A stretch of DNA of 28,110 nucleotides, from contig JABFUD020000359.1 in assembly GCA_014529385.2 (NCBI GenBank), positions 1-28,110 on the forward strand, written 5' to 3'. This document shows, in pieces, positions 1 through 10,139 of this stretch. Position numbers and translations under genes: made by a program. Positions within the stretch are counted from its first letter, which is position 1; each line of letters begins with the position of its first letter. The stretch comes from Adiantum capillus-veneris (taxonomy: Eukaryota > Streptophyta > Polypodiopsida > Polypodiales > Pteridaceae). The notes beneath the pieces are model-generated. The model was given only the letters and a program-made list of their open reading frames with translations, did not search any database and was not told the origin of the DNA.

Positions 1-957
1 AAATGAAAAGAGAGAAGTTGACTTTGAAGAGGTGAAACCCAATGTGAAGATGATTGGGGCTTGAAAAGTTTGGATTTCTTGCTAAGAGATTGTCCATGAA
101 TGAAGAGCCACCCACTAAAACACCATTGGAGAGAATGATACCATTCTGATAGTATTTCCTTTATGATTTTTATTTTTTACTACTCTGCCATGTTCTTCAT
201 CCCCTTCTAAGCCCCCCTTTGGCAAGGTTGCAACTCCTCACATTGTACCACCCCCAAAGGTTGACAGATTACTGTTTGATTTTGTGAAAACTTTGGCTTC
301 TTGCATGGTAGGTTCCTCCATGCTTATATACATGGGTCATACCAATGCTTTTCAACATCCTCAAACACTTCTTGAAGATTATCCTCACATGGATTCAACT
401 CACACTCTTCTACTTTGTTTTGGAGTTGGCATTCCATGTACACAATCATCTCTTTATGATCAAAATTTGGTCTATGATCTCCCCATCTATGATTTCATCT
501 TCTTCTTAAATCTCTTCTTTAGACAAGATACACTCTCAGCACATTCCATAAGATCAAGGTTACCTTCAAGGTCTTCATTCTCCATAGAGTCATTGTTGCA
601 CAAAAGCTCGTCTGCTCGGACTAGAAATTGATCCTCCGCCAAAAGGTTGGATGTATCCATTATTGAATCATCAATGCCATTTGAGATATATTGTGTCGAT
701 TTTTGCATGCTTGTGATAAAGTAGAAGAAAGAGATTCCACATTTCAATCTTGGCCACACACTTTAGCACTTGAATAATCAGTTGGCATGTAAATAACTTC
801 TTCAACATTTTGTCGGAGTAGAAGGAGACAAGTATGGCAAAGGATAACTCCTTGATAGAAACACTTTCATGATGGTTGGTTCTTCCAGCATGATGGAAAC
901 CATTTTTGATGTAGAAGTACTTGTGAAACTTCCTTCAGGAAATAGTGACCGCTTCTT
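1..957 (+). repeat. Left arm of long inverted repeat
   Basis: This stretch is the reverse complement of 1051-1985. Stretches I compared by eye (1-60, 100-180, 540-650, 930-957) match the other arm at roughly 90 percent, with scattered 1-3 base indels. The inner end is the run GACCGCTTCTT at about 947-957, matched by AAGAAGCGGTC at 1051-1061. The outer end is cut by the window edge, so the true length is unknown. Short reading frames lie in both arms (for example 284-631 plus and its partner 1522-1710 minus) but they diverge by frameshift, and I recognise no protein. It could be a foldback-type transposon or two copies of one repeat inserted head to head. Confidence 0.9.
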
Positions 958-1050
958 CAAAGGTCTGCAACCACAACAAGGGGGAGGAGGAAGATGGGAG
1001 TTAATATTGAAATAAGGGAGATGGAGAAGAAATACAATTGGACGAGGGAT

Positions 1051-1985
1051 AAGAAGCGGTCACTATTTCCTGAAGAAGTTTTCACAATTACTTCTACATC
1101 TAAAATGGTTTCCATCAAGCTGGAAGAACTCCATCAAAAGTGTTTCTATCAAGAGTTACTCCCTTTTGCCATACTTGTCCTCCTTCTACTCCGACAATGT
1201 TGAAGATGTTATTTTACATGCCAACTGATTATTCAATTGCTAAAGTGTGTGGCCAAGATTGAAATGTGGAATCTCTTTCTTCTACCTTTATCACAGCATG
1301 CAAAAATCGACACAATAGATCTCAAATGGCATTGATGATCAATAATGAAACATCCAACCTTTGGCGGAGGATCAATTTCTAGTCCGAGCATACGAAGCTT
1401 TTGGCAACATGACTCTATGAGAATGAAGACCTTGAAGTAACCTGATCTTATGGAATGTGCTGAGAGTGTATCTTGTCTAAAAGAAGAGATTTAAGAAGAA
1501 GATGAAATCATAGATGGGAGATCATAGAACACATTGATCATAAAGAGATGATTGTGTACATGAATGCAACTCCAAAACAAAGTAGAAGAGTGTGAGTTGA
1601 ATCCATGTGAGGATAATCTTCAAGAAAGTTTGAGGATGTTGAAAAGCATTGGTAGACCCATGTATATTAAGCATGGAGGAACCTACCATGCAAGAAGCCA
1701 AAGTTTTCACAAATCAAACAGTAATCTGTCAACCTTTGGGTGGTACAATGTGAGGAGTTGCAACCTTGCCAAAGGGGGGCTTAGAAGGGATGAAGAACAT
1801 GGCAGAGTAGTAAAAAATAAAATCATAAAAGGAAACTATCAGAATGTATCATTCTCTCCAATGGTGTTTTTAGTGGGTGGCTCTTCATTCATGGACAATC
1901 TCTTAGCAAGAAAATCCAAACTTTCAGCCCCAATCATTTCACATTGGGTTTCACCTCTTCAAAGTCAACTCTCCTCTCTTCACAT
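1051..1985 (-). repeat. Right arm of long inverted repeat
   Basis: This is the inverted partner of 1-957. The 93-bp spacer at 958-1050 is purine-rich and not repeated. Similarity ends near 1980-1985, where the left arm leaves the window. Read on the plus strand, 1564-2034 is open for 156 codons, starting in this arm and running past its end; its partner in the left arm is broken, so coding by this frame is doubtful. RNA from this locus would fold into a ~0.95-kb near-perfect hairpin. Confidence 0.88.
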
Positions 1986-2782
1986 ATACCTTTCATCAGG
2001 GGCACCCATACCCCTTAAGTGGAAGAGGACATGAATACTTGGTGATGAACAGATGTTTCAAACCTTCTACATTTGGTTCTTTGGTGTATGGAGGTCACAC
2101 ATTGTGATGCTTCTGGTCTCATCATAGATGAAAAACTTGTTGATTGCTACATGTGGATATTTCATCAATCAATACCAAAATCTATTCTCTTCCAATGTGT
2201 GGAAGCAATAGAAACCTTCGTCTATTATCTACTTATGTTTAAACTATTTGCAATATCTTCCAATAGCGGTTGGAAGCATGATCAAGCTTCATAAATCATG
2301 AAGGTCATAGAAAATTTGACTTGATGAGCCTAACCCAGGTTGAATCAATTTTATGAGCTACAGTTAGGAATTTGCTCATACAATCTCTTGAAGATCGTAG
2401 CAGATATATCAACTTTACAAGGAGGAAGAGCAACCAATCTTTTATATCACATTCATAGTATAAATGCAATGATGGACAACAATAAAATCTACAAGTTTCT
2501 TCGACCAAAATCAGTAATGATTCCATACCATACATCTCTCTTTGGGAAAGATATTTCAAGATGTTGATCCTGGGTGCTATGGAAACTTTCTCAATGGAGC
2601 AGGTTACTCCGTCACTTCATTACATCCTGCTATTGGCTCTGAGAACCTTCCATATCACACAGGTTTTTAATCATACAACAAAGGTTCTTCAAGAAGAGAG
2701 CAGACAAAGATAGACGTTACACAATCTACAGGTTGTATGTCAGGTATATGTGTATGAATGTAACGTAAATGTACCTTTATCT
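1986..2782. other. Unassigned AT-rich DNA right of the inverted repeat
   Basis: Only short reading frames are present (2073-2294 and 2340-2567 plus, 2305-2559 minus). None has a motif I recognise. If the polypurine run at 2783 really borders an LTR, this would be the 3' internal end of an unknown LTR element. I see no RNA gene here. Confidence 0.4.
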
Positions 2783-2816
2783 AAGGGGGGGCCTAATGAT
2801 AGCCGATTTTTCGGCT
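2783..2816 (+). other. Possible polypurine tract and LTR start with a small hairpin
   Basis: A run AAGGGGGGG (2783-2791) is followed within a few bases by TG (2797), the usual order of polypurine tract then 3' LTR start in plant LTR retrotransposons. Directly after it is a perfect hairpin, AGCCGA-TTTT-TCGGCT (2801-2816). I did not find a second copy of the following sequence in the window, so the LTR assignment is a guess from this boundary alone. Confidence 0.3.
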
Positions 2817-4540
2817 TTCCATTAATGCCATAGTAAGATAACCTCACCCTATCAAATCACTGAAACATTTGGTTATCCCTACCATTTCACTGTACATAGG
2901 CGTTATGTGAGTTAGGGACTTTTCCCATATCTTCTAAAAACCCTCAATTAGCTAGTCACTGGGCTAGTTGAGCCAAAAAAATAAAAAAATAAAAAATATA
3001 AGTATATTATGGCCCATTTGTGTGTAAATATTTCATTGTATATAGGCTAAATAAAAGGATTTTATAATATTTTGGTATTTATTTAAATATTTTTGCCTAT
3101 GGTGTATTATTTAATGCTATGTACATTGACTCACCATTACCATACTTTTTCTTACCATTTTGCATACTCTTTATTCCATATAAAAAAATTTCATGCAAGC
3201 TTCTCTTATTTTGGTGTAACTCCATCCCAACAAAAATCCAAGAAAACTAGTTCTATTTATGTGTATATTTTTTCACTATTGTGATTTTTTCCTTCCTACA
3301 TTTATTCTCTATTACTCTCATAAATTAGACCACAAAAAATATTCATCTTTTTATGGTAGACTTATAATGAGAGAGATTTATTTTGACCCCTTTATATTTT
3401 TCCACCTATATTATTTATATTTGACATGTACATATTTTTTAAACCCCTCAATATTTGATTTTCTTAGTTGTACTATTCACTTATATCATGATCTCAACAA
3501 TATCTTCAATAATAGCCTACCAAAATAAGGTCAAGGTATTGTGGCATGCATGCATGCACCATGGGAGATCCCTCTTGGAGGTATTCAAAAGAATCATCCA
3601 AAGAAGGACCTCACAAGGACCTTGTGCAGTGGAAAAAACAGTCGGTTTTGCTGAATTTTTTTTGATAACATGCTCCCCGAATTTGAAAAGGTGATACAAA
3701 CAAAACTTGTATCTCGTGAGCTGAAATTTCACCTCAAATGTTTTTCATATTTTTTTGAGCTACGAGCTGTGACTATGATTTTATTGGTGGACCCCAGTTT
3801 GCCCATGCTATGCAGCCACACTCCCTCTTCCACTTTATCATTTTCCTCTTTCACACACACTCCTCCATCTCCTTCCCACTCCCAAACCTACAACTCCCAT
3901 GTCCTAATTCACCCTCTTCACCATTGCCACCTCTCTCACACCTCCATAGCCTTCATCCTCCATTTCTACACCTTAGGTGTCCCCCTTTCTCTCTACATAT
4001 ATGTTCATATTACCATACTCTCTTCAGCTTTGTAAAGAACTTCAAAAAATCAGCAAAAATCCAAGGATAACCTCTGCAAATAAAGGCTTTTATCATGAAT
4101 TTTCCAAGGTTGAAGATAACATAGCTTCATCGACACGCGTTACTTCGCCATGCTGACCGCTTCTTCTACCGTGCTGTAAAGAGGTGAAATGTCAACTTCT
4201 CTAAGCTTCAACCTTGCTTTACAAGCTTATCCCTTCTCTAACTTTTCTCATCATATATCTCACCATTTGGTGTTGGTGAATGATTTTGTAAATATTTTTT
4301 AGTGATAATTACTAACTATTAACCACTAACCTTATTGTAAAATGCACCCTCTACTAGAGTAGGCACTCCCCAATTATTCACTCAATCCTCTCTCCTTTCA
4401 TCCTCAATAATTCTCTTCCCTTGAGCCCACATCCATGTGACTCAAAGGACAAGAAGACCCACCCTCATAAAAAAAATAAAAATATGCATAATCTTTTATT
4501 CCTTCAAATAAACTTGATTAGGCCTAATCCTAATCGGGGC
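2817..4540. other. Non-coding AT-rich and pyrimidine-rich stretch
   Basis: No recognisable coding region. An alternating GCATGCATGCATGCAC run lies at 3544-3559. 3808-4030 is strongly pyrimidine-rich (CCTC/CTTC/CACA), which keeps two plus-strand frames open but gives low-complexity Pro/Ser/His peptides without domains. It may be the U3 part of an LTR beginning near 2797 and ending in the TATA region at 4551, but that is unproven. Confidence 0.35.
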
Positions 4541-4550
4541 TTCTAAAACC

Positions 4551-4559
4551 TATAAATAG
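4551..4559 (+). promoter_or_regulatory. TATA box of a probable LTR-type promoter
   Basis: TATAAATAG is followed by a CT-rich, initiator-like stretch (AGCCCTTCTCTCCC) and then ACA-rich leader sequence. This is a classic plant core-promoter layout and is common in LTR retrotransposon U3/R regions. It lies ~0.8 kb upstream of the retrotransposon protease remnant at 5360 on the same strand. No matching second LTR was found. Confidence 0.45.
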
Positions 4560-4599
4560 AGCCCTTCTCTCCCTAGTAAAACATCACATATCACACTAC

Positions 4600-5340
4600 C
4601 CACACCATTCTCAACACAAACACACCACTCTTCAAGCCTAGTTGTGTAGAGTGTGTGCATTGTGATGCTCTATTCCATCACTACACATATGTGCATGGAG
4701 AAGCTTGAAGTTAGGTATGCCATCTAGAGGAGTGGAGTGATACTAAACTCTGCAATCACACTTGTAGCCTACTCTTGTCCATAAATAAGATTCATAGTTT
4801 TGGGTGCAATTGTATGCTGCAACTACGACTCTTCTCTCCAAATTGACTTTAATGTTGGCTCATCAGGTGGTTGAAGGTATATTGTCCTTGAAGTTTGTTG
4901 TGCCATTTCATGCTTGGTGGTTTGAGGACTTGTTGGTTTGTTTGCCTAAAAGGTCAATTGTAAGAGGGTGCTCGGTGAGAGGGCTCTCGTGACCCTAAGA
5001 CAATTTGTGTATTGGCAACAAGGTCAAGTTTTGTGTTGTCTCTCTATTTCTCGTCAAGCTTTGTGTGCATTTAGTCTTTAAGGCTAAGAATGAGTTGCTC
5101 AAGTTAATTTGTGCGCTTTACCTCTCTCTGGCGTGGTGAATGTTTGTGTTTGGTGTGTGTGGCTATCTTGCATTCCCCTCTCTTTGTGCGTTTGAGTACA
5201 AGGAGATATCACGTGCGTCCTAGTTCGCATCTACAACTAGGTGGTGCCCCTTTTCTTGTTGTTTCTGGCTGTGGGTTGTTGTTGTCTCTGATTGTGCTTG
5301 CCCCAGCCCCAATTGAGCAGCACGGGAGCCTTGAAGGGTG
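4600..5340. other. Stretch between TATA box and first retroelement coding remnant
   Basis: If the element at 5340-8137 uses the upstream TATA box, leader, primer-binding site and gag should lie here. I could not identify a convincing primer-binding site or a gag zinc knuckle. Only ~0.5-0.8 kb is available, so most of gag is missing or unrecognisable. Reading frames at 4804-4992 and 5111-5386 have no recognised domain. Confidence 0.35.
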
Positions 5341-5359
5341 TTTAGAGGCCGCTCTTCTT

Positions 5360-5650
5360 GTTGCCCGCCCCGGACCGCCTCAATAGATGGTGGCACACAG
5401 ATATGCATCATGAGTGAGAAAATGATGCATCATCTAGGCCTAAAGGTAAGTAGGCCAACACCTTGCCGAGCTAAAATGGTAAATAATGTCAAAGTGAAAT
5501 GCATTGGCATTGTGAGTGTAGTCAAGGTGAAGGCATTCAACACGGAAGTGGAGGTAGACATTTTTGTCATGCCACACAAGGGGAGGGCTACCCTATCATT
5601 CTCAAAAGACCATGGGTCATGGCTATGAGGCTAAGCAAGACTGGAGTACC
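5360..5650 (+). pseudogene. Retrotransposon aspartic protease remnant
   Basis: The plus-strand frame from 5338 contains SIDGGTQICIMSE near 5378-5420, the flap-and-active-site type motif in which DGG stands where many retroviral-type proteases have DSG or DTG. About 60 residues later the frame shifts by one base, after which a PIILKRPWVMAM-like stretch (around 5590-5632) matches the usual C-terminal end of Ty3/gypsy proteases (ILGRPWL-type). The catalytic Asp is present. The frameshift near 5595 and a stop near 5660 make the copy non-functional. Confidence 0.72.
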
Positions 5651-5899
5651 AGAATGATCTAGATGAAGGATGCTAAGGAAAAGCCTATATTCTATGACAT
5701 GAAGACTGGAAGCAGTGCAGCATGACCTTGGAGGCATTGGAAGATGAGTCCAACAATGACTCTTCGACCATCTTAGAGAAGATACAACAACAACTGAAGA
5801 GAGCAACAGTGGCATCGAAGTGATGGGAGTCATCCTCAGAGATCCAAAAGAATTGACACAATCTAAAGCAACCACCGGAGAACCAAGAGGGACCATCAG

Positions 5900-6860
5900 G
5901 TATGCAACCCTTGGTGGATACATGTAAGCTATATCGAATGCTCTCAAGTGAGTCAACTAAGAAGAGAGAGAGGAATACATCTCTATGCTCGGTAACTTCA
6001 CCACACTTTTCATTGATGGCTGTGACAAGATCACATGCATCAAAGTGGTGCACCACTGCATAGGACTCAAGGAACGAAGTAAACCTGTAGTGCAAAAGCT
6101 CAGAAGGCTTGGGTAGTTCACCAAGAGGCATTGCTTGAAGAGGTAAGGAATTTTTCTACAAGCAGTTTTCATTTACCCCTTCGAAGACTCAGAGTGGGTC
6201 TCTCCATTGGGTCACGCCAAAGAAGAACGGTAAGTGGAGGGTTTGTGTAGACTACAAACCTTTCAATGCAACAACAAAGAGGGATCATTTTTCCCTCCAT
6301 TCCAAGACAAGATTCTCAACGAGGTAGCAGTCATGAGTGCTACACAGTATGTGATGGCTACTCATGTTTACTTCCAGAATTAGCATTGCAGAAGAAGACC
6401 TGAAAAAGACAACCTTCATAACACCATAGGATGTTTGCTTATAGGGTGATGCCTTTTAGCCTTACCAACACTCCGGCCACATTCCAACACTATATAACTT
6501 TTGTCTTCTAGCCATACTTTGTTAAGTCAATACGGGTTTCAATAGATGATTTCTGCATCTACAGTTCTTGCTCCCTCCATTTGACCAAGGTTTATGACGC
6601 TTGGCAAGGCTACAAACCTTGGGTGGCCAGCTTAACATGGATAAGTGTCACATTGTGGGAAAGCAATGTCACTCTTCTCGGCCATGTAATTTCAGCCAAG
6701 GAATTGAGGCTAGCAAGGTTCAAGCTTTAGTATCTTTGTCATCACCCACAATAGCTAAGCAATTGGTCTATTTCCTTCAGAAGGTAGGTACTTGAGTAGG
6801 TTCATTCACTTGCCTCTCAAGTGGTTTCTCCCTTTACAACAAGTCACCCATAGAGATCTC
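5900..6860 (+). pseudogene. Ty3/gypsy reverse transcriptase remnant with its N-terminal linker
   Basis: The linker (5900-6170) is acidic and ends with a KRHCLKR-type stretch before the RT. The RT begins near 6185 with WVSPLG and KKNGKWRVCVDYKPF, the conserved opening of Ty3/gypsy RTs. VMPFSLTNTPATFQ (near 6445) matches the VMPFGLTNAPATFQ block. The catalytic block reads VSIDDFCIYS near 6537, so both Asp residues remain but the aromatic residue before IDD is Ser. A LLGHVISAKGIEASKVQALVS stretch and the thumb/connection follow in shifted frames. At least five frameshifts or stops are visible. It is followed directly by the first RNase H. Confidence 0.85.
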
Positions 6861-7178
6861 TTCTTATGGAGTGAAGAAAATGAGCAATAATTTACGAAGT
6901 GAAACAGATCCTCTACACTTCCCACCATTGCACCCTCTAGATGGGATGAGCCATTTTATGTTAACCCCAGTGTAGGGAGTGATACACTTGGAGCTGTACT
7001 AATGCAAAAAGGCCCCCAAACCTCTTTCATGCAATCTATCTACTTCTCTAGCGTGTCATGACCCCATCAAAAAAAGGATCACCACGGTAGAGCACCTGGT
7101 GCTTGCATTGATGTTTGCCACTACAAAGTTCCACTCTTATCTATTGCCTAGGCCCTTTGTAATTCTAACAATGGAAGA
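6713..7178 (+). repeat. Direct repeat, copy 1 (RT thumb to RNase H)
   Basis: The sequence from GCAAGGTTCAAGCTT to TCTAACAATGGAAGAGG recurs at 8139-8608 in the same orientation with point changes and small indels (about 90 percent by eye). This copy is in its proper place within the retroelement. Confidence 0.9.
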
Positions 7179-7270
7179 GGTCTTTTTATGTGATGCAACA
7201 CATGGATGTCTCATCTAGAATCTCTAAGTGGCTCGTTAAGTTACAAGAGTTTGATTACACTGTGCAAGTA
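6900..7270 (+). pseudogene. First (degenerate) RNase H of the Tat-like element
   Basis: The segment includes FYVNPSVGSDTLGAVLMQ (near 6954-7007). In active Ty3/gypsy RNase H this position reads TDAS, giving the first catalytic Asp; here it is NPS, so the Asp is absent. The rest keeps the fold pattern (TTVEHLVLALMFATTKFHSYLLPRPF, 7084-7155, then a SRISKWLVKLQEFDYTV-like end near 7216-7266). Loss of this active site is typical where a second RNase H has taken over the role. Stops interrupt the frame. This stretch is duplicated at 8139-8608. Confidence 0.78.
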
Positions 7271-7384
7271 GAAAAAACTTCACCAGAGCTAGTGTAGCAG
7301 GTATTCTTACTCATCGTCACTATGAGAAGAACTAAAGGTTCAACGGAAGGCAAAGGAGTGACACCAATTGTGGAAATTCCTAAG

Positions 7385-7735
7385 CTAGAAGGAGCTCACT
7401 CTCTTTTCTTTGATGGAGCTTACAAAAGAACAGTGGGCCAGCAGCTGGCATCATCATTTTCAATAGCAAAGGGAAAAGGTGTTCTCTATTGAGCAGTTGC
7501 TACACTTCCACTCCAACAACAAAGCAGAGTACACGGCCCTGTTTGGTGATTCCATGCTCTTGATAAAGCAGATAAATGGCACTTGGATTCGTAAAAAATC
7601 AGTTTTGTTTGAGCAATTATGCCAAGTTAAGGATATTTTAAGAAGTTTGAAGAAGTGCAGCTATTTCATGTCCCTGATGCAGAAAATCAAGAATCAGATG
7701 CTCTAGCCAAGGAAGAATACAAGATGTTCCCGTAG
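7385..7735 (+). pseudogene. Second, archaeal-like RNase H of the Tat-like element
   Basis: SLFFDGAYK (near 7398-7424) supplies the first Asp, NNKAEYTAL (near 7510-7540) the Glu, and GDSMLLIKQINGTW (near 7545-7590) the next Asp, in the order expected of plant aRNH domains. The spacing is wrong: about 20 residues normally separate AEY-L from GDS, but here they are almost adjacent, so ~60 bp has been deleted. A frameshift lies between 7430 and 7480. The domain end (VKDIL through a DALAKE-type tail, ~7630-7715) is recognisable. It follows the first RNase H after a short linker. Confidence 0.78.
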
Positions 7736-7779
7736 GAGAAATCAAATTGAAGCTACCCCTCTTTCAGGTAGCAATGCTA

Positions 7780-8045
7780 TGCCTGATATCATCAACTTCT
7801 TAGATATAGGAGAATTTCATGAAGGGTATACCAAGGGCCAGAAACAATGGCTTGTCCGAAAGGAAACAAGATATCGCCTTATAAAGAGCACCTTGTATTG
7901 CAAGGGCAAAGACTAGATCCTCAGGCAAGTGCCAATCTGCAGTAAAAATCATGGAGGTGATCTCAAGTTTCCATGATGGTGTTGCGGCGGCCACTTTCCT
8001 CTAAATATAATTAGTAGGAAAATTCTACAGGCAGGATTCTCTTGG
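7780..8045 (+). pseudogene. Integrase N-terminal zinc-region remnant
   Basis: A plus-strand frame reads FLDIGEFHEGYTKGQKQWLV (from ~7797), then RYRLIKSTLYCKGK and, after shifts, FHDGVCGGHFP (near 7970-8000) and SRKILQAGFSWP. This matches the segment before and across the HHCC zinc motif of Ty3/gypsy integrases. Only part of the zinc ligands can be seen, and the expected Cys pair after the WP motif is missing. The catalytic DDE core is not present downstream, so integrase is truncated at about 8045. Confidence 0.65.
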
Positions 8046-8138
8046 CCCTAGTCTAAATCTTTGTAACCACATCTTGGATCTAGAAAGTCAGCTAGACAGG
8101 GAAGATGCAATCAACTACTATCGAATTAAGGCTGACCC

Positions 8139-8608
8139 TGGCAAGGTTCAAGCTTATAGTATCTTGTCATCACGACATTAGCTAAGCAATTGGTCTCTTC
8201 CTTCAGAAGGTAAGGTACTTAAGCTGGTTCATTCACTTGATCTCTCAAGTGGTTTCTCCCTTTACAACAAGTCACCCATAGAGATGTCTCTTATTATAGT
8301 GCAGAAAATGAGCAACAATTTAGCGAAGGAAACGGATCCTGGCTTCCCACCATTGCACCCCTAGATGGGACAAGCCATTTTATGGTAACCCCATTGTAGG
8401 GAGTGATACACTTTGAGCGGTATCAATGCAAAAAGACCCCCAAACCTATTTCATGCATCCTATCTACTCTCTAGTCGTGTTCATGACCCCATCCGCAAAA
8501 GGATTCACCACGGTAGAGCACGTGGTGCTTGCACTGATGTTTGCCACTACAAAGTTTCGCTCTTATCTATTGCCTAGGCCCTTTGTAATTCTAACAATGG
8601 AAGAGGCT
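8139..8608 (+). repeat. Direct repeat, copy 2 of the RT-RNase H segment
   Basis: Copy 2 restarts the same RT-thumb to RNase H segment immediately after the truncated integrase. It has the same altered NPS-type RNase H start (here NPI), so both copies derive from one element or close relatives. Sequence diverges on the right at the same GAAGAGG point as copy 1 continues, then passes into unrelated DNA and the CT microsatellite. It may be an internal tandem duplication, or a fragment of a second element recombined into the first. Confidence 0.88.
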
Positions 8609-8664
8609 TTCTCTATCAGGACATACAATACAATCGCATAAGGGAATTTCCTCAGCCTAGCATT

Positions 8665-8706
8665 CCTCTCTCTCTCTCTCTCCTCTCTCCTCTCTCTCTC
8701 TCTCTC

Positions 8707-8757
<51 letters not shown>
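8665..8757. repeat. (CT)n microsatellite
   Basis: About 93 bp of CT repeats with a few interruptions (CCTCTCC, TTCC). It borders the end of the duplicated retroelement segment. Confidence 0.97.
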
Positions 8758-8759
<2 letters not shown>

Positions 8760-10040
8760 AGCTTCTATGCGGGAAAGGTGAAATTAGGCATGATTTTTCT
8801 AAATCTTCTATGTCTATATTGTACACAGGTAGGGCTAAGACCCATCTGTTTTTGAAGGCTAAGAACCAACCTATTTTCAAATGGCTAAGAGCCATCTGTT
8901 TGTAATGCATTGGTGATTGCTTTCAAGATCGAACAATTCTATCCATTTCAGAACCCATCGATTTTAATGTACAAGTTAGAGTCTTGCCATTCTTAATTCT
9001 TGGGTGTTCTTTAGTACCACTCCACACTTTGAGTGTAAAAATCACATTGAGTTTTGAACATCTTAAACTCGTAATGGCTTATCTCTACCAAGGTGTATAG
9101 ATGAAGCCATCATTTTTTACAGCACGCTGCTCACAACAAAACCCAAGATTATGATTTTTGGGTCCGAAAAAAATCCAATTGTGCATAGGTTCCAATTTTC
9201 ATGGATCTTCTATAGCACTAAGAGTGTCTAAATGAGTACAACTTTTGGGTAAGACCCAGCTTGTGATTACTAAATCACTTATTAAGTGTGATGGTCAATT
9301 AATGGAATCTTCACACTTGCACTTCCAAGGATAGAAATCCATAAGCTCCCAAGGGCTCATGGATAATTACAGCTTCCAGAGTTGACTTAAGATACTATCG
9401 GCTGCTAGTTGAGCAGTTTTTCCTGCAACGTTTAACCAAGGGTTTTGACAATGCTGATTTTAACCAAGGGATCGGTTTTGCAAAGGCAACACCCAGGTTC
9501 TATGTGCAATACTACTTGCCTTTCACTAATTTTCATTAGTATTTCTACCTTTGCCGCGGGAAATTTGGGTAGGTGCTTTTCCACTCCGCTACAGGTACGC
9601 ACTGTTTTGGTTTTGTTTCTGTTTTTTTTTTCTACGTAGGATGCATAATACATTTTTGCTCTTCAGAGAGATGACAAGATCATCTAAGTACCAAAGACAT
9701 TTGGGCTATAGTGTCCAGATTAAGTTTCTACATTATGAAGTTATAGACCCACTTGTAGGGTTTATTTGGCACATGTTGTTCACATGGGATGCAACATGGT
9801 CTAGGAACTCACGGAGTTCGGTTTAACCAGTGTGGAGAAAGGCTAATGAGGACCCCTCTCACTCCTGTCGTAGAGTGTTTGCAGTTACCTCCACGCACAA
9901 GTACATCTTATACTTGAAGGATGCTCTTTTTTTCAAACATTCTTACTTGAGACATATCCACAGGTGGAGAATATGAGTCTTTGGGACTGACAGGGAAAAA
10001 GATATGTATATAGATGCTAAGGAAATGGGTAACACTATAC
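8758..10040. other. Unassigned DNA between the two Ty3/gypsy elements
   Basis: A loosely repeated phrase, GGCTAAGA-CCATCTGTTT, occurs at about 8834-8855 and 8883-8905. Otherwise I see only short frames without recognised motifs (9445-9639, 9551-9826 plus; 9432-9653 minus) and no RNA gene. It might include a decayed LTR of either neighbour, but no TG...CA pair or copy could be shown. Confidence 0.4.
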
Positions 10041-10139
10041 CCATTGTACATACACAAGCTTTCAACAAGTCAATAAAGAGCTCTATTTTCGTGTACATGA
10101 TTTTGTTAAAGATTCTCAAAATGAACCTAATGTTTTAGC

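Larger units (their letters stand above)
5340..8137 (+). mobile_element. Decayed Ty3/gypsy retrotransposon, Tat-like, with two RNase H domains
   Basis: Domains follow in Ty3/gypsy order on the plus strand: aspartic protease (~5360-5650), linker, reverse transcriptase (~6180-6860), first RNase H (~6900-7270), a second RNase H of the archaeal-like type (~7385-7735), and the N-terminal zinc region of integrase (~7780-8045). A degenerate first RNase H plus an acquired second one is the hallmark of the plant Tat lineage. The integrase catalytic core is absent: sequence jumps into a second copy of the RT-RNase H segment at 8139. Many frameshifts and stops show an inactive copy. No LTR pair was found, so limits are approximate. 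Confidence 0.85.

Noticed and set aside
1564-2034. 156-codon plus frame at the right arm of the inverted repeat
   Set aside because: The same sequence in the left arm is interrupted, and no family is recognised; kept only as part of the repeat.
3670-4070. Plus-strand frames of 86-121 codons rich in Pro, Ser and His
   Set aside because: They come from a pyrimidine-rich tract and show no domain, signal peptide pattern or homologous repeat.
5588-6172. Minus-strand frames of 71-148 codons opposite the retroelement linker
   Set aside because: The plus strand carries the recognisable protease-linker-RT series; the minus frames are shadows.
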